Counted from the first letter of the stretch, positions 44,399 to 54,025 are shown. The stretch: 64,000 nucleotides of DNA from Salibaculum halophilum (GCF_002094885.1 NZ_MSIT01000008.1:1-64000), one strand, 5' to 3'. Numbers and translations: made by a program. Notes: generated by a model from the sequence alone, not told the origin.

Positions 44399-46837
44399 AT
44401 GCTGCGCCTGGTCACCCTTGCCCTCGCCCTTCTGATCCCTGCGCTGGCCGCCGCGCAGGACCGGCCGAACACGATCCTCGTCCTCGACGGCTCCGGCTCG
44501 ATGTGGGGCCAGATCGACGGGACCAACAAGATCGTCATCGCCCGCGACGTCGTCGGCACGATCCTCGACGATTTCCCCGACGGCGAAAACCTCGGGCTGA
44601 CCGTCTACGGCCACCGCAGCCGGGGCGACTGTTCGGATATCGAGACGATCGTCGCCCCCGGCGCCGGCACGGGCGATGCGATTCGCGCGGCCGTGAACGG
44701 GATCAACCCGCGCGGCAAGACCCCCATGACCGACGCCGTGATCGCCGCCGCCGAGGCGCTGCGCTATACCGAGGAAGAGGCGACGGTGATCCTCGTCTCG
44801 GACGGGATCGAGACCTGCAATCCCGACCCCTGCGCCGCGGCCCGCGCGCTGGAACAGGCCGGGATCGGCTTCACCGCGCATGTCGTCGGTTTCGACGTGA
44901 CCGACCCCGAGGCGCTGTCCCAGATGCAGTGCCTGGCCGACGAGACGGGCGGCAGCTTCACCACCGCCGCCGATGCCGCCGAACTGACCAGCGCGCTGGA
45001 AACCGTGGCCGTGGCCCCCGCGCCCGAACCCGAGCCTCAGGTCTTGCCGGTCACCTTCACCGCCGTGCTGGACGATGACAGCCTGATCGAAACGCCCGTT
45101 TTCTGGGACGTGACCGGCGAGTCGGGCGCGGTCGCCGAGGGCGAAGCCGCCAACCCGCTGGAGTTGGACCTGCGCGAGGGCGCCTATACCGCCACGGCCT
45201 ATTGGACCGCGCAGGAGATCGAACAGAGCACGCAGTTCGTCGTCGTGGGCGACGGCCGCGATGTGACGCTCGTCTTCGATACCCCCGCCCCCTCGGCCCG
45301 AGTCATCGGCCCGGCCAGCGCCGCCCAGGGGGCCACGATCGAGGTCGGCTGGGACGGACCGAACGAGGAGCGTGACTACATCACCGTCTCGGAACCGGGC
45401 GAAGAAGGCTATGTCAACTTCACCTATGCACGCGACGGCAATCCGCTGCTGCTGCAGATGCCGTCCGAACCGGGCACGTTCGAGCTGCGCTATGTCCGCC
45501 GCGAGGGGCGCGAGGTGCTGGCGCGCGCCGCCATCGAGGTGACGCCGGTCGCGGCATCGGTCAGCGCGCCGGCCGAGGCCGGGATCGCCGCCGAGGTGCC
45601 CGTCGAGTGGACAGGACCGGACTACGACAGGGACTACGTAACCGTCTCGGTCCCCGGCGAGGACGGCTATGTCAACTTCGCCTACACCCGCGACGGCGCG
45701 CCGGCGACGCTCAAGATGCCCTCGCAGCCGGGGAACTACGAGGTCCGCTACATCATGCGCCAGGACCGGCGGGTCATGGCGACCACGCCGATCACCGTGA
45801 CGGAGGTGGGCGCCACGCTGGATGCGCCCGACCAGGCCGCGCGCGGCGCGGATATCACGGTGGACTGGCAGGGTCCGGACCGCGACAGGGACTACCTGAC
45901 CGTGTCCGAGCCGGGCGAGGACGGCTACATCAACTACGTCTATACCCGCGACGGCACGCCGGCCACGCTCACCATGCCGCCGGAACCGGGCGACTACGAA
46001 ATCCGTTACGTCCTGCGGCAGGACCGTGAGGTTCTGGCCCGCCGGCCCATATCGGTCACGGATGTGCAAAGCGCGCTGGACGCGCCAAGCGAGGCCGTGG
46101 CGGGCGCCACCATCCCCGTGGACTGGACCGGGCCGGACCATGACCGCGACTACCTGACCGTGTCCGAACCGGGCGCGGATGGATACGTCAACTATGTCTA
46201 CACCCGCGACGGCGCTCCGGGGCAGTTGACCATGCCGGTGGAGCCCGGCGATTACGAAATCCGCTACGTCATGCGGCAGGACCGGCAGGTTCTGGCCCGC
46301 CAGCCGATCACGGTGACCCCGATCAAGGCCACCCTGGACGCGCAGGAGAGTGCCCCGATGGGTGCCACCATCCCCGTTGACTGGACCGGCCCGGACTACG
46401 ACAGTGACTACCTGACCGTGTCCAGACCGGGTGAGGATGGCTACGTCAACTATGTCTACACCAGCGGCGGTGCCCCGGGGCAGCTGACCATGCCGGTCGA
46501 ACCGGGCGACTACGAGATCCGCTATGTGGTCCGACAGGACCGGACCGTGGCCGCGCGCCGCGCCATCACCGTCGCGCCGATCGAGGTGGCGTTGACCCAT
46601 GACGCGCGCGCACCGGCGGGCGGCACCCTGACGGTCGGCTGGGACGGGCCGGATTACAGCAGTGATTACATCACGATCTCGCGGGTCGGCGACGACGGCT
46701 ACGAGACCTATAGCTACAGCGGGAGCGGCAACCCGGCCCAGATTGCGGTGCCCGAGGCGCCCGGCGATTACGAGGTCCGGTATGTTCTGGCACAGGGCGA
46801 CACCGTCGCGGCCCGGTCGCCCCTCACCGTGGAATAG
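44399..46837 (+). CDS. secreted VWA-domain protein with six tandem Ig-like repeats
   Basis: An 812-residue exported protein. The signal peptide ends near ALAAAQ (about residue 20). A von Willebrand factor A domain (about 24-210) has an intact MIDAS, LDGSGSMWGQ, plus TPMTD and LVSDGIETC. A spacer (about 215-299) follows, then six consecutive repeats of 84-86 residues (300-384, 385-470, 471-556, 557-642, 643-728, 729-812). Each repeat carries VxWxGP, DYxTVSxPGxxGYxN and EPGxYExRY blocks. GGAGG lies 6 bases before the ATG. It is probably a periplasmic or surface metal-dependent binding protein. Partners are unknown. Confidence 0.88.
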   Translation: MLRLVTLALALLIPALAAAQDRPNTILVLDGSGSMWGQIDGTNKIVIARDVVGTILDDFPDGENLGLTVYGHRSRGDCSDIETIVAPGAGTGDAIRAAVNGINPRGKTPMTDAVIAAAEALRYTEEEATVILVSDGIETCNPDPCAAARALEQAGIGFTAHVVGFDVTDPEALSQMQCLADETGGSFTTAADAAELTSALETVAVAPAPEPEPQVLPVTFTAVLDDDSLIETPVFWDVTGESGAVAEGEAANPLELDLREGAYTATAYWTAQEIEQSTQFVVVGDGRDVTLVFDTPAPSARVIGPASAAQGATIEVGWDGPNEERDYITVSEPGEEGYVNFTYARDGNPLLLQMPSEPGTFELRYVRREGREVLARAAIEVTPVAASVSAPAEAGIAAEVPVEWTGPDYDRDYVTVSVPGEDGYVNFAYTRDGAPATLKMPSQPGNYEVRYIMRQDRRVMATTPITVTEVGATLDAPDQAARGADITVDWQGPDRDRDYLTVSEPGEDGYINYVYTRDGTPATLTMPPEPGDYEIRYVLRQDREVLARRPISVTDVQSALDAPSEAVAGATIPVDWTGPDHDRDYLTVSEPGADGYVNYVYTRDGAPGQLTMPVEPGDYEIRYVMRQDRQVLARQPITVTPIKATLDAQESAPMGATIPVDWTGPDYDSDYLTVSRPGEDGYVNYVYTSGGAPGQLTMPVEPGDYEIRYVVRQDRTVAARRAITVAPIEVALTHDARAPAGGTLTVGWDGPDYSSDYITISRVGDDGYETYSYSGSGNPAQIAVPEAPGDYEVRYVLAQGDTVAARSPLTVE
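45296..46834 (+). repeat. six in-gene tandem repeats of about 258 bases
   Basis: Units start at 45296, 45551, 45809, 46067, 46325 and 46583, each 252-258 bases, encoding the repeats of the VWA protein. The central units (3, 4 and 5) are the most alike, and the first and last diverge most. The pattern suggests past duplication with possible ongoing recombination in the middle. Confidence 0.85.
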
Positions 46838-46930
46838 GCGGCAAACGGACCCGGGGCGGCCGTGCGCGGCCGCCTCGTTCTTGTCCAATGGTTTCCGGTG
46901 CGTGGTGCCCGTCGGCGCTGAAAGCGCGCG

Positions 46931-47497
46931 CTACTCGGCCGCCTTGGTGGTATCACCGTTGCTGTCGGTCCCGCCAGGGCCGGACGTCTCTTTGCCATCC
47001 GTCGCCGCGCCACCGGTGTCGCCCTGCTGCGCCTTGGGCTTGCGCGGCTTGCGCTTGGGCCTGGGCTTCGGCTCGGGCTTGGATTCGGGTGTCTCGACAA
47101 GGGTGGTGTTGGCGTCGTCGGCCTCGGCAGTCTTCGCGGCCTCACCAGCCGCTGCAGCCTCTTGCGCCTTGAGCCGTTCGGTGCGCTCGCGGTCGCGCTC
47201 GGCCTGGCGTTCGCGGTTCTGGCGTTCCTGTTCCTCGCGCTTTGCCTCGACCTCGCGCTGGGCCTCGGCCAGCAGGCGCAGGTAGTGTTCGGCGTGCTGC
47301 GCGAAATTCTCGGCGTTCACGCGATCACCCGACAGTACCGCGTCGCGGTGCAACTGCTGATACTTGTCGATGATCTGCTGCGGCGTGCCGCGCACCTTGC
47401 CCTCGGGGCCCGAACTGTCGAACACCCGGTTGATGACATTGCCGCCCGAGGGCCGGTTGTTGCGGTTTTTCCGCGACCTGGATCGTGAGGATTTCAT
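46931..47497 (-). CDS. DUF4167 domain protein
   Basis: A 188-residue protein starting MKSSRSRSRKNRNNRPSGGN. The basic N-terminus and the conserved VINRVFDSSGPEGKVRGTPQQIIDKY segment (about 22-47) define DUF4167. A charged helical stretch (AEAQREVEAKREEQERQNRE) and a low-complexity Lys/Pro/Gly-rich tail follow. The basic start suggests nucleic acid or ribosome binding, but no function is established to my knowledge. It lies 200 bases downstream of prmC on the same strand, its usual position in alphaproteobacteria. Confidence 0.85.
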   Translation of the reverse strand: MKSSRSRSRKNRNNRPSGGNVINRVFDSSGPEGKVRGTPQQIIDKYQQLHRDAVLSGDRVNAENFAQHAEHYLRLLAEAQREVEAKREEQERQNRERQAERDRERTERLKAQEAAAAGEAAKTAEADDANTTLVETPESKPEPKPRPKRKPRKPKAQQGDTGGAATDGKETSGPGGTDSNGDTTKAAE

Positions 47498-47697
47498 GAA
47501 TGTAAGGTTCCAGCCTGTTTCTTGTCGCGGCCCGACCCCGCCTCGTGCAGAGGTCTTTCGTGTGATTTTCGGCCTGCGATTTTCTGGCGATGATCGAAGA
47601 GCGGGTCCGGCCCACATCCATCCGATAAACCTGACTAAGCATTGAGGGCCGTGGTCCGCAAGGGGATTCGGCAAAAAATGCGTGCAGGGCCGCCCGA

Positions 47698-48468
47698 TCA
47701 GGGGGCGCCGGGCGGCTGTGTGCCGGTGACGACACGGTCGCGGCCGTCCAGATCCGGCAGGACCTGCACCTGCCCCAGTCCGGCCGCCTGCACCATCGCG
47801 CACACCGCCGCCCCCTGCGTCGGGCCGATTTCCAGCAACAGCCGCCCGCTCGGTGCCAGGTGCGCGGCGACCCCGGCGGTGATCGCGCGGTAGGCCGACA
47901 GCCCGTCGCCCCCGTCGGTCAGCGCAATGCGCGGCTCGAACCCCAGTTCGCGTTGCAAATCGGCCATGTCATCGGCCGCGATATAGGGCGGGTTAGACAC
48001 GATCAGCTCAAAACGGCCGGTCACCCGGTCCCACCAGTCCGAGGGGTGCAGCGTCACCCTGTCAGCCACGCCGAGGGCCTGAGCGTTGCGCGCCGCCACC
48101 GCAAGCGCCGCCGATGACAGGTCGGTGCCGGTGCCCCGCGCCGCCGGGCGCGCCGCCAGCAGGCTGAGCAGAATGCACCCCGACCCGGTGCCGAGGTCCA
48201 GCACCCGCTCGACAGCGCCCTCAAGCGCCGTGGCCACGAGGGTTTCGGTCTCGGGGCGCGGGTCCAGCACATCGGCCGTGACCTCGAAGCGGTGATGCCA
48301 GAAATCGCGGTAGCCGAGGATATGCGACATTGGCTCACCCGCGCAGCGCCGCGTCACCATCTCTGCCAGCGCGCGCCCCGATCCCGCCCGGGCCAGACGG
48401 CGCGCCTCGCGGCGCGGATCGGGGATATCGGCTGCCGCCAGCCGGTCCGCGGCCTCGGCCTCGGTCAC
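47698..48468 (-). CDS. prmC: peptide chain release factor methyltransferase
   Basis: SAM-dependent N5-glutamine methyltransferase that modifies the GGQ of release factors. It has 256 residues. The N-terminal helical domain is followed by the SAM motif [13 protein letters not shown] (about 92) and the catalytic NPPY motif in [13 protein letters not shown] (about 160). The start is GTG, overlapping the prfA stop (GTGA). Its neighbour prfA encodes the substrate. Confidence 0.95.
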   Translation of the reverse strand: MTEAEAADRLAAADIPDPRREARRLARAGSGRALAEMVTRRCAGEPMSHILGYRDFWHHRFEVTADVLDPRPETETLVATALEGAVERVLDLGTGSGCILLSLLAARPAARGTGTDLSSAALAVAARNAQALGVADRVTLHPSDWWDRVTGRFELIVSNPPYIAADDMADLQRELGFEPRIALTDGGDGLSAYRAITAGVAAHLAPSGRLLLEIGPTQGAAVCAMVQAAGLGQVQVLPDLDGRDRVVTGTQPPGAP

Positions 48469-49520
48469 GCGCCCATCTCGGCCAGTTGCCGGGCCTGGGC
48501 ATCCTCGATCAGCGCGTCGATGACCTCGTCCAGATCGCCGCCCATCACCTTGTCCAGCGCATGCAGCGTCAGGTTGATGCGGTGGTCGGTCATGCGGCCC
48601 TGGGGAAAATTGTAGGTGCGGATGCGTTCGGACCGGTCGCCGCTGCCCACCTGCGTGGCGCGCGCCTGCGCGCGGTCGGCATCGGCCTTTTGGCGTTCCA
48701 TGTCGAACAGCCGGGTCTTGAGCACCTGCATCGCGATCTCGCGGTTGCGGTGCTGGGATTTTTCCGAACTGGTGACCACGATCCCCGTAGGCAGATGGGT
48801 GATCCTTACCGCGGAATCGGTGGTGTTGACGTGCTGGCCGCCCGAGCCAGAGCTGCGCATGGTATCGACGCGCAGGTCGTTGGGGTCGATACGGATGTCG
48901 ACGTCCTCGGCCTCGGGCAGCACGGCCACCGTCGCGGCCGAGGTATGGATGCGCCCGCCGCTTTCGGTTTCCGGCACGCGCTGCACGCGGTGCACGCCCG
49001 ATTCGAATTTCAGCCGTGCGAAGACGCTGTCGCCGCTGATCCGGGCGGTCACCTCCTTGATGCCGCCGAGTTCCGTCTGCGCCTCTTCCAGAACCTCGAC
49101 GCGCCAGCCGCGGCTTTCGGCATAGCGCTGGTACATGCGCAGCAGGTCGCCGGCGAAAAGCGCGGCCTCCTCGCCGCCTGTGCCGGGGCGGATCTCGACG
49201 ATGGCGGGGCGGCTGTCGGCGGCGTCGCGCGGCAGCAGGGCCAGTTTCACCGCCCGCTCCATCTCTGGCAGGCGCCCGCGCAGCTCGGCCAGTTCCGCCT
49301 CGGCCATCTCGGCCAACTCGGGATCATCCAGCATGGCCTCGGCCCCCGCGATCTCGTCGGTCAGGGCCTGGTAGGCGCGCAGCGTCTCGACCACCGGGCG
49401 CAACTCGGCGTATTCGCGGCCGACCGCGACGAAATCGTCGCCCGACAGTCCCTCGGCCATGCGCGCCTCGAGGTATTCGAAACGGTCGATGATCTGCTGC
49501 AGCCGGTCCCGGGGTATCAT
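48465..49520 (-). CDS. prfA: peptide chain release factor 1
   Basis: Class I release factor reading UAA and UAG, 351 residues. The peptidyl-hydrolysis motif is [10 protein letters not shown] (GGQ about residue 226). The codon-reading tripeptide region lies around [19 protein letters not shown]. Domain lengths match RF1 rather than RF2. It forms a coupled pair with prmC. Confidence 0.97.
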   Translation of the reverse strand: MIPRDRLQQIIDRFEYLEARMAEGLSGDDFVAVGREYAELRPVVETLRAYQALTDEIAGAEAMLDDPELAEMAEAELAELRGRLPEMERAVKLALLPRDAADSRPAIVEIRPGTGGEEAALFAGDLLRMYQRYAESRGWRVEVLEEAQTELGGIKEVTARISGDSVFARLKFESGVHRVQRVPETESGGRIHTSAATVAVLPEAEDVDIRIDPNDLRVDTMRSSGSGGQHVNTTDSAVRITHLPTGIVVTSSEKSQHRNREIAMQVLKTRLFDMERQKADADRAQARATQVGSGDRSERIRTYNFPQGRMTDHRINLTLHALDKVMGGDLDEVIDALIEDAQARQLAEMGA

Positions 49521-49535
49521 GCGGCAGGCTCTTGC

Positions 49536-50012
49536 CTATTCGGGCGCGCTTTGCAAGGCCCCCGCGGGCAGCGCCGCCAGCCAGGCGTGCACGCGGGCGG
49601 CGTTCACGCCCATGTCCGACTGGCCGAAGCGCAGCCGCGCGTGGACCGTCAGCGTCGTGGCGCCATCGGCCTGCGCATCGTTCCGTGTCAGGTAGGCGGT
49701 GGTGTAATCGGGAAACCCCCAGAGCGCCGAGCGGGTGACATAAGTGACGAACCCTTCGGCGGCCGATCCGGCCAACACCTGCGTGCGCGGCGTGTCCCGG
49801 GCGATCTCGTCGAGGGCGGCCATCACTGCCGCGGGGTCACCACTGACGACGCGCCGGGCGGTGAACCCGCCCGTTGCCGGATCGTCGCCGGGCGGCCCGG
49901 GCGGGGCGAAGCGGTGCCAGCGGTCCGGGTCACTGGGGGCGAGGCGGACGTAGGCCGCCGCGAGCACGACCAACAAGGCGACGAGGGCAAGGGGAACGGT
50001 GATCCAGCGCAT
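49536..50012 (-). CDS. DUF1499 family protein
   Basis: A 158-residue protein with an N-terminal membrane anchor or signal (MRWITVPLALVALLVVLAAA), then the DUF1499 domain, with WGFPDYTTAYL (about 108) and LTVHARLRFGQSDMGVN (about 128). It ends 16 bases upstream of prfA on the same strand, so co-transcription is possible. The function of the family is not known. The start is the ATG immediately before the hydrophobic stretch. Confidence 0.82.
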   Translation of the reverse strand: MRWITVPLALVALLVVLAAAYVRLAPSDPDRWHRFAPPGPPGDDPATGGFTARRVVSGDPAAVMAALDEIARDTPRTQVLAGSAAEGFVTYVTRSALWGFPDYTTAYLTRNDAQADGATTLTVHARLRFGQSDMGVNAARVHAWLAALPAGALQSAPE

Positions 50013-50123
50013 GGGCGGGGCATAGCGCACCGGGCCGCAATTTGACAGGCCCTTCGTCGCCGATCCGGCCTTGGCCCGCCGGGTGACAGTGCTAGGGTCG
50101 CGGCGAACCATGAGAGGCCCGCC

Positions 50124-50942
50124 ATGCGCACCGACCTGATCCGCGACACCCGGCCCGAGGTCCAGATAGACCGCCTGCTGGAAATCATGCGCCGCCTGCG
50201 CGACCCGGAGACGGGCTGCCCCTGGGACATCGCACAGACATTTGGGACCATCGCCCCCTACACCATCGAGGAAGCCCACGAGGTGGCCGATGCCATCGCC
50301 CGCGCCGACATGGCCGACCTCAAGGGCGAGCTCGGCGACCTGCTGTTCCAGGCGGTCTTTCACGCGCAGATGGCCGAGGAGGCCGGGCATTTCACCTTCG
50401 CCGAGGTCGCGGGGGCCATGTCCGACAAGATGGTCGCCCGGCACCCGCATGTCTTCGGCGCCGACACCCGCGAGAAATCGGCCGAGGAGCAGACCCGCGA
50501 CTGGGAGGCGGTGAAGGCCGCCGAACGCGCCCGGCGCGGCGAGACCCGCACGCTCGACGGGGTCGCCCTGGGCCTGCCGGCGCTGTTGCGCTCGCTGAAA
50601 CTGCAAAAGCGCGCGGCGCGCGTGGGCTTCGACTGGCCGGACGTGGAGCAGGTCCTCGACAAGATTGCCGAGGAGTCGCGCGAACTGGCCGAGGCCCGCG
50701 ACGCGATGGGCGCCGACGCGATCGAGGACGAGATGGGCGATCTGCTGTTCGTCATGGCCAATTTGGCCCGGCATCTCGACGTCGATCCCGAGGCCGCCCT
50801 GCGCCGCGCAAACGCCAAGTTCCAGCGCCGGTTCGCGGCGATCGAGGACGCGCTGGCGCATATCGGCAAGACCCCGGCCGACAGCACCCTTGAAGAGATG
50901 GACGCGCTTTGGACCGCTGCCAAACGGGCCGAGAAAGCGTGA
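50124..50942 (+). CDS. mazG: nucleoside triphosphate pyrophosphohydrolase MazG
   Basis: House-cleaning NTP pyrophosphatase, 272 residues with two MazG domains. The first has CPWDIAQTFGTIAPYTIEEAHEVADAI (about 33-59) and ELGDLLFQAVFHA. The second has EESRELAEAR and DEMGDLLFVMANLARHL (about 190-220). Both show the ExxE...ExxD metal pattern. It faces away from the DUF1499 gene. Confidence 0.96.
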   Translation: MRTDLIRDTRPEVQIDRLLEIMRRLRDPETGCPWDIAQTFGTIAPYTIEEAHEVADAIARADMADLKGELGDLLFQAVFHAQMAEEAGHFTFAEVAGAMSDKMVARHPHVFGADTREKSAEEQTRDWEAVKAAERARRGETRTLDGVALGLPALLRSLKLQKRAARVGFDWPDVEQVLDKIAEESRELAEARDAMGADAIEDEMGDLLFVMANLARHLDVDPEAALRRANAKFQRRFAAIEDALAHIGKTPADSTLEEMDALWTAAKRAEKA

Positions 50943-51005
50943 GCGTGGCCGGCCTGCGGCAGCGTGGCGCATAGCGCCCCGCGCGGGTGTCTATATCTCG
51001 ACACT

Positions 51006-51257
51006 ATGAGCATACTGACCCCAGTTCCCCCCGCCCAGCCCTGGTATGCCAGGGCGTTTTACAAACTGCCCGTCATAGGCTGGCTCGCCCGCGACCTGGC
51101 CTTCGGCGACAGCGACAACGTCTGGTATTTCCTGGTGATCTTGCTGACCGTCCTGGTGCTGTCGGTGGCCACCTGGGGTCTGCCCGCGCTGGTCGTGATC
51201 GCGCTGACCTATGTTCCGGTACACATGGCGCTGATGGTGATCCTCGCCCGACCCTAG
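51006..51257 (+). CDS. 83-residue membrane protein
   Basis: A small protein starting MSILTPVPPAQPWYARAFYK, with two hydrophobic segments (about 38-55 and 57-80, e.g. WYFLVILLTVLVLSVATWGL). It lies 63 bases downstream of mazG on the same strand. I do not recognise a family. The start is chosen as the ATG before the Pro-rich lead-in; an ATG 42 bases upstream would give a poor extension. Confidence 0.68.
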   Translation: MSILTPVPPAQPWYARAFYKLPVIGWLARDLAFGDSDNVWYFLVILLTVLVLSVATWGLPALVVIALTYVPVHMALMVILARP

Positions 51258-51309
51258 AGCATGTCGCGCGAAAGTGGGAACCGGTTTTGCGCTCCTCGGA
51301 CATGAGGAG
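51256..51309 (+). repeat. dispersed palindromic repeat-like element and hairpin
   Basis: Positions 51256-51291 read like a copy of a short palindromic repeat common in alphaproteobacterial genomes. It has GAGCATGTCGCG at the left, GTGGGAACCGG at the centre and TTTTGCGC at the right, with GCGCGAAA and TTTTGCGC nearly inverted. A CTCCTC/GAGGAG hairpin (51292-51309) follows. It directly abuts the stop of the small membrane protein. Confidence 0.55.
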
Positions 51310-51365
51310 TCATATAATTTGAGTGTGCCGCGTGAATGCGAATGAACGCGACACACTCCAAGCGG

Positions 51366-52148
51366 TCAAGTCGCGCCCTCGGTCTCGATCTTGAGGTCCG
51401 CGCCGCAGTGCTTGCAGTGAATGGCGTCGGTGTCGTGCCGGGTCAGACCGCAGGTGCCGCAGGTGTGCTTGACCTTGGCGGGCGAGAAGATCGCGCGCAC
51501 CAGCTGCAGGAACAGACCCACGCCGACCACCATGATTCCCACAGACAGCAGCCGCCCGGCGGCAGTCGTCATGGTGATGTCGCCGAACCCGGTCGTCGTC
51601 AGCGTCGCAACCGTGAAATAGAGGGCGTCGACATAGCTTCCGATCCCCGGTTCCTCGGCCCCGCGCAGCACGAGGACCACCGCGGTCATGGCGAAGATGA
51701 AGACCAGCAGGTTCAGCGCGGCGACGAAGGTGTCCTCGTGGCGCCGGAACAGCAGCGAATCGCGGCGCAGATCGCGCATAAGGTGGTAGGAATGCACCAA
51801 CCGCAGGGCGCGCAGCACCCGCAGCACCACCAGCCCCTGCCCCACGAACGGTGCCGCCAGCAGTGCGGCCAGCACGGCGATATCCACGATCACGTGCAGG
51901 CGCCGCAGGAAGCGCAGCTTGCTCTCGGAGATCCAGAACCGCAGCCCGAGGTCCAGCGCGATCAGGCCGCCGATCACCGCGTCCGCGACAAGCAGCTCGC
52001 GCGTGATGGGCATGGCGGCCGTGGCCAGGAAGAACGCGATGCTGAGCAGGTCGAAGGCAAGCAGCGCGTAACGGAACCGCGAGGCCCGCTTGCTGCGCCC
52101 CTCATAGAGCAGCCGCACCCTGTCGCGAAGCGGTCGATCCCCGGCCAT
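51366..52148 (-). CDS. voltage-gated K+ channel-like protein with C-terminal zinc ribbon
   Basis: A 260-residue ion channel of the voltage-gated superfamily. Voltage-sensor-like helices S1-S4 occupy about 20-140. S4 carries regularly spaced Arg in LVVLRVLRALRLVHSY. The pore loop with selectivity filter TTTGFGD is near residue 190, as in K+ channels, and a final membrane helix follows. After it a zinc-ribbon-like tail has Cys230, Cys233, Cys245 and Cys248. The tail is unusual for such a channel and could sense metal or redox state. It is monocistronic as far as I can see. Confidence 0.88.
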   Translation of the reverse strand: MAGDRPLRDRVRLLYEGRSKRASRFRYALLAFDLLSIAFFLATAAMPITRELLVADAVIGGLIALDLGLRFWISESKLRFLRRLHVIVDIAVLAALLAAPFVGQGLVVLRVLRALRLVHSYHLMRDLRRDSLLFRRHEDTFVAALNLLVFIFAMTAVVLVLRGAEEPGIGSYVDALYFTVATLTTTGFGDITMTTAAGRLLSVGIMVVGVGLFLQLVRAIFSPAKVKHTCGTCGLTRHDTDAIHCKHCGADLKIETEGAT

Positions 52149-52183
52149 GCGCGCCCTTCCCCGTTGCAGCGATTCCGCGCAGG

Positions 52184-54016
52184 CTAGCGCGGCCCCGCCG
52201 CCCCGTCAGCACTTTCCGCCTTGTCGGCCAGGTGCAGCCACTCGTCCTCGGCCGCCGACAGCTTGCCCTGCCGGTCCTCAAGCGCCTCGGTGGCCTTGCG
52301 GAACTTGACCGGCTCGCGCGTGAACAGATCGGGGTCGGCCAGCAGCTGCTCCAGCTTGGCGATCTCGGCTTCCAGCCGGTCGATCTCGCCAGGCAGGGCC
52401 TCCAGCCGATGCTTTTCGGTAAAGGACAGGCCCGGCTGCGCCTTGCGCGCGGGGGCGGCCTTGCCGGCCTTGGGTTTCGGTTTCGCGGCGGCCTCGGGCG
52501 CCGCCTCGGCACCCCGCTGGGCCTGGTAGTCGGTCCAGCCGCCGGCATAGAAGGTCGCGCGCCCGTCGCCCTCCATCGCGACGGTGGTCGTCGCCACGCG
52601 GTCGATGAAATCGCGGTCGTGGCTGACCAGCAGCACGGTGCCCGCGTAATCGCCGAGGATGTCCTGCAACAGGTCCAGCGTCTCGATGTCCAGGTCGTTG
52701 GTCGGCTCGTCCAGCACCAGCAGGTTGGACTCGCGCGCCATCAGCTTGGCCAGTAGCAGCCGCGCCTTTTCCCCGCCCGAGAGCGAGCGCACCGGCGCGC
52801 GGGCCTGGCGTTCGTCGAACAGGAACTCCTTGAGGTAGCCGACGACGTGCTTGGGCTGGCCGCGCACCATGATCTGGTCGGCCTGGCCGCTGACCCGCAT
52901 CGACGGATCGCCGGTCAGGCTGTCCCAGAGCGTCATGTCCGGGTCGAGCTGCGCGCGCGCCTGGTCAAAGACGGCGACGGAAAGGTTTGTGCCGTGCTTG
53001 ACCCAACCTGCATCGGGATCAACCTCGCCCAGCAACATCTTGATGAGCGTCGTCTTTCCGACACCGTTTGGCCCGACGAAGGCGACCCGGTCGCCGCGGT
53101 GAACGGTCAGGTCGAACCCGGTGACGATGGGTGTGCCGTCGTAGGACTTGGCCAGCCCCTCGGCCTCGATGACCTTCTTGCCGGACTTCGGGCCGTCCTC
53201 CAGCGCCATGGCCGCGGTGCCCTGGCGGCGGATCATCGCCGCGCGTTCGGCGCGCAGGTCCTGCAGGGCACGCACCCGGCCCTGGTTGCGCTTGCGCCGC
53301 GCGGAAATTCCCTCGACGGCCCAGCGGGCCTCGGCCTTGATGCGGCGGTCCATCTTGTGGCGCTGCTGGTCCTCTTCCTCCCAGACCTTGTCACGCCATT
53401 CCTCGAACCGGGCAAAGCCGCGCTCCTGCCGGCGCACCTGGCCCCGGTCGATCCAGAGCGTCGCGCGCGTTAGCGCCGACAGGAAGGCCCGATCGTGGGA
53501 AATCATTACAAATCCGGCCCTTGTCTGCGACAGTTCATGTTCCAGCCAGCGGATCGCCTGGATGTCCATGTGGTTGGTCGGCTCGTCCAGCAGCATCAGG
53601 TCGGGCGCCTCGGCCATCAGCCGCGCCAGCGCCGCGCGGCGGCGTTCCCCGCCCGAGGCCAGGCTCGGGTCCTGGTCCAGCTGCACCTTGAGCCCCTCGG
53701 CCACCGCCTCGACGCGCCAGGCCTCGGCCGGGTCCAGCGCGGCCGACGCGAAGTCGCCAAGTGTGGCGAACCCTTCCATCGTCGGGTCCTGCTCCATGTA
53801 GCCCACCGACAGCCCCGGCGGCACCACGCGGCTGCCGCGGTCGGGTTCAACAAGACCGGCCATCACCCTGAGAAGGGTGGACTTTCCCGATCCATTCCGG
53901 CCGACCAGGGCAACCCGGTCCCCGGGCTGGACGACAAGCGACAGGTCGTCGAAGACGGGGTCGCCGCCGAAGGTGAGCGAAACGTCGGAGAGCTGCAAAA
54001 GCGGAGCACGGGCCAT
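52184..54016 (-). CDS. ABC-F family ATPase (Uup/EttA-like)
   Basis: A 610-residue soluble protein with two ABC domains and no membrane part. Domain 1 has GRNGSGKSTLL (about 37) and SGGERRRAALA (about 120). A linker arm rich in Arg and Lys follows, then domain 2 with GPNGVGKTTLI (about 318) and LSGGEKARLLLA (about 420). The C-terminus (about 520-605) is charged and coiled-coil-like, which favours the Uup branch. ABC-F proteins act on the ribosome or DNA repair intermediates. It is followed by the OlsB-like gene upstream on the same strand. Confidence 0.93.
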   Translation of the reverse strand: MARAPLLQLSDVSLTFGGDPVFDDLSLVVQPGDRVALVGRNGSGKSTLLRVMAGLVEPDRGSRVVPPGLSVGYMEQDPTMEGFATLGDFASAALDPAEAWRVEAVAEGLKVQLDQDPSLASGGERRRAALARLMAEAPDLMLLDEPTNHMDIQAIRWLEHELSQTRAGFVMISHDRAFLSALTRATLWIDRGQVRRQERGFARFEEWRDKVWEEEDQQRHKMDRRIKAEARWAVEGISARRKRNQGRVRALQDLRAERAAMIRRQGTAAMALEDGPKSGKKVIEAEGLAKSYDGTPIVTGFDLTVHRGDRVAFVGPNGVGKTTLIKMLLGEVDPDAGWVKHGTNLSVAVFDQARAQLDPDMTLWDSLTGDPSMRVSGQADQIMVRGQPKHVVGYLKEFLFDERQARAPVRSLSGGEKARLLLAKLMARESNLLVLDEPTNDLDIETLDLLQDILGDYAGTVLLVSHDRDFIDRVATTTVAMEGDGRATFYAGGWTDYQAQRGAEAAPEAAAKPKPKAGKAAPARKAQPGLSFTEKHRLEALPGEIDRLEAEIAKLEQLLADPDLFTREPVKFRKATEALEDRQGKLSAAEDEWLHLADKAESADGAAGPR

Positions 54017-54025
54017 GCCCGCCTG

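Noticed and set aside
45296-46834. Repeats of the VWA gene as an assembly artefact
   Set aside because: Units differ from each other at many positions and the reading frame is intact throughout, so they look genuine.
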